A stretch of DNA of 44,365 bases from Verrucomicrobiota bacterium (GTDB lineage Bacteria > Verrucomicrobiota > Verrucomicrobiia > Limisphaerales > Fontisphaeraceae): assembly GCA_037139415.1 (NCBI GenBank), contig JBAXGN010000046.1, positions 1 through 44,365 on the forward strand. Reading direction: 5' to 3'. The position numbers were made by a program, and so were the translations under genes. How positions within the stretch are numbered: the first letter of the stretch is position 1; each line of letters opens with the position of its first letter. A model generated the notes under the pieces. It was not told the DNA's origin. It ran no database searches and saw nothing but the letters and a program-made list of their open reading frames with translations. Shown here in pieces: positions 44,294 through 44,365 of the stretch.

Positions 44294-44365
44294 ACGAGCC
44301 CTTAACCTCATACCCAGCAACGGTGTTAATTTTTGCAACTGTTTTCGGTGATTTTTTTATCCGTG

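Noticed and set aside
43892-44305. 137-codon protein starting like a transposase
   Set aside because: Only the first 30 codons are transposase; the rest is palindromic repeat DNA read by chance.

Overview
The window looks like chromosome from a Verrucomicrobiota bacterium, probably near the Pedosphaera/Limisphaerales group. This is inferred from content, not from a marker gene. The signs are moderately high GC with mostly NCG/NCC codons, a futalosine-type menaquinone pair (mqnE-mqnA), exosortase with its EpsI-type partner, PA14-repeat and SUMF-domain secreted proteins, a Ser/Thr kinase fused to a SUMF domain, a GH116 enzyme, an MmeI-like restriction enzyme and many Tat or Sec signal peptides. 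No rRNA, tRNA or CRISPR array was seen.

Layout. 1-5100: the N-terminal half of carbamoyl-phosphate synthase large subunit as a free-standing gene, a Ski2-like helicase, and an opposing membrane protein with an HEAGH metalloprotease motif. 5520-12900: a single-chain type IIL restriction-methylation enzyme, an unknown protein, a Tat-exported GH116 glycosidase and a small membrane protein. 12970-19090 (minus strand): a DUF2892/DUF6132 pair, an RND efflux adaptor and pump, and a secreted beta-propeller protein. 19320-22860: an M48 metalloprotease with a TerB-like tail, and glutamate dehydrogenase with a clear terminator. 23070-29400: exosortase, EpsI-type partner, polyprenyl-phosphate sugar transferase, UDP-glucuronate decarboxylase-like enzyme, then mqnE and mqnA, closed by a perfect hairpin terminator. 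29586-30138: a single prepilin gene framed by a good sigma70 promoter and a strong terminator. 30200-34860: a DUF362 Tat protein, a PDZ-PDZ-M6 protease lipoprotein, a tiny coupled ORF and a convergent triple-PA14 protein.

35093-38809 is the most interesting part. Three exported proteins of unrelated folds (SUMF/FGE-like, PEBP/YbhB-like, aryl-sulfotransferase-like) lie in one tight operon. All carry low-complexity Gly/Arg/Pro-rich ends with a shared PPRDPNR-type motif, and the SUMF protein lacks the two active-site cysteines of true FGE. They may form one extracytoplasmic assembly.

38810-40230 and 43600-44365 are eroded accessory DNA. They hold MFS and alpha/beta-hydrolase gene remnants, a toxin-antitoxin pair whose toxin has a nonsense codon, a 132-base near-palindromic element with inverted ends, a diverged direct repeat, an IS256-type transposase stub and a cluster of stem-loops with AAC or GTT loops that recur in the window. 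Between them lie a kinase-SUMF fusion and two AT-richer orphan genes.
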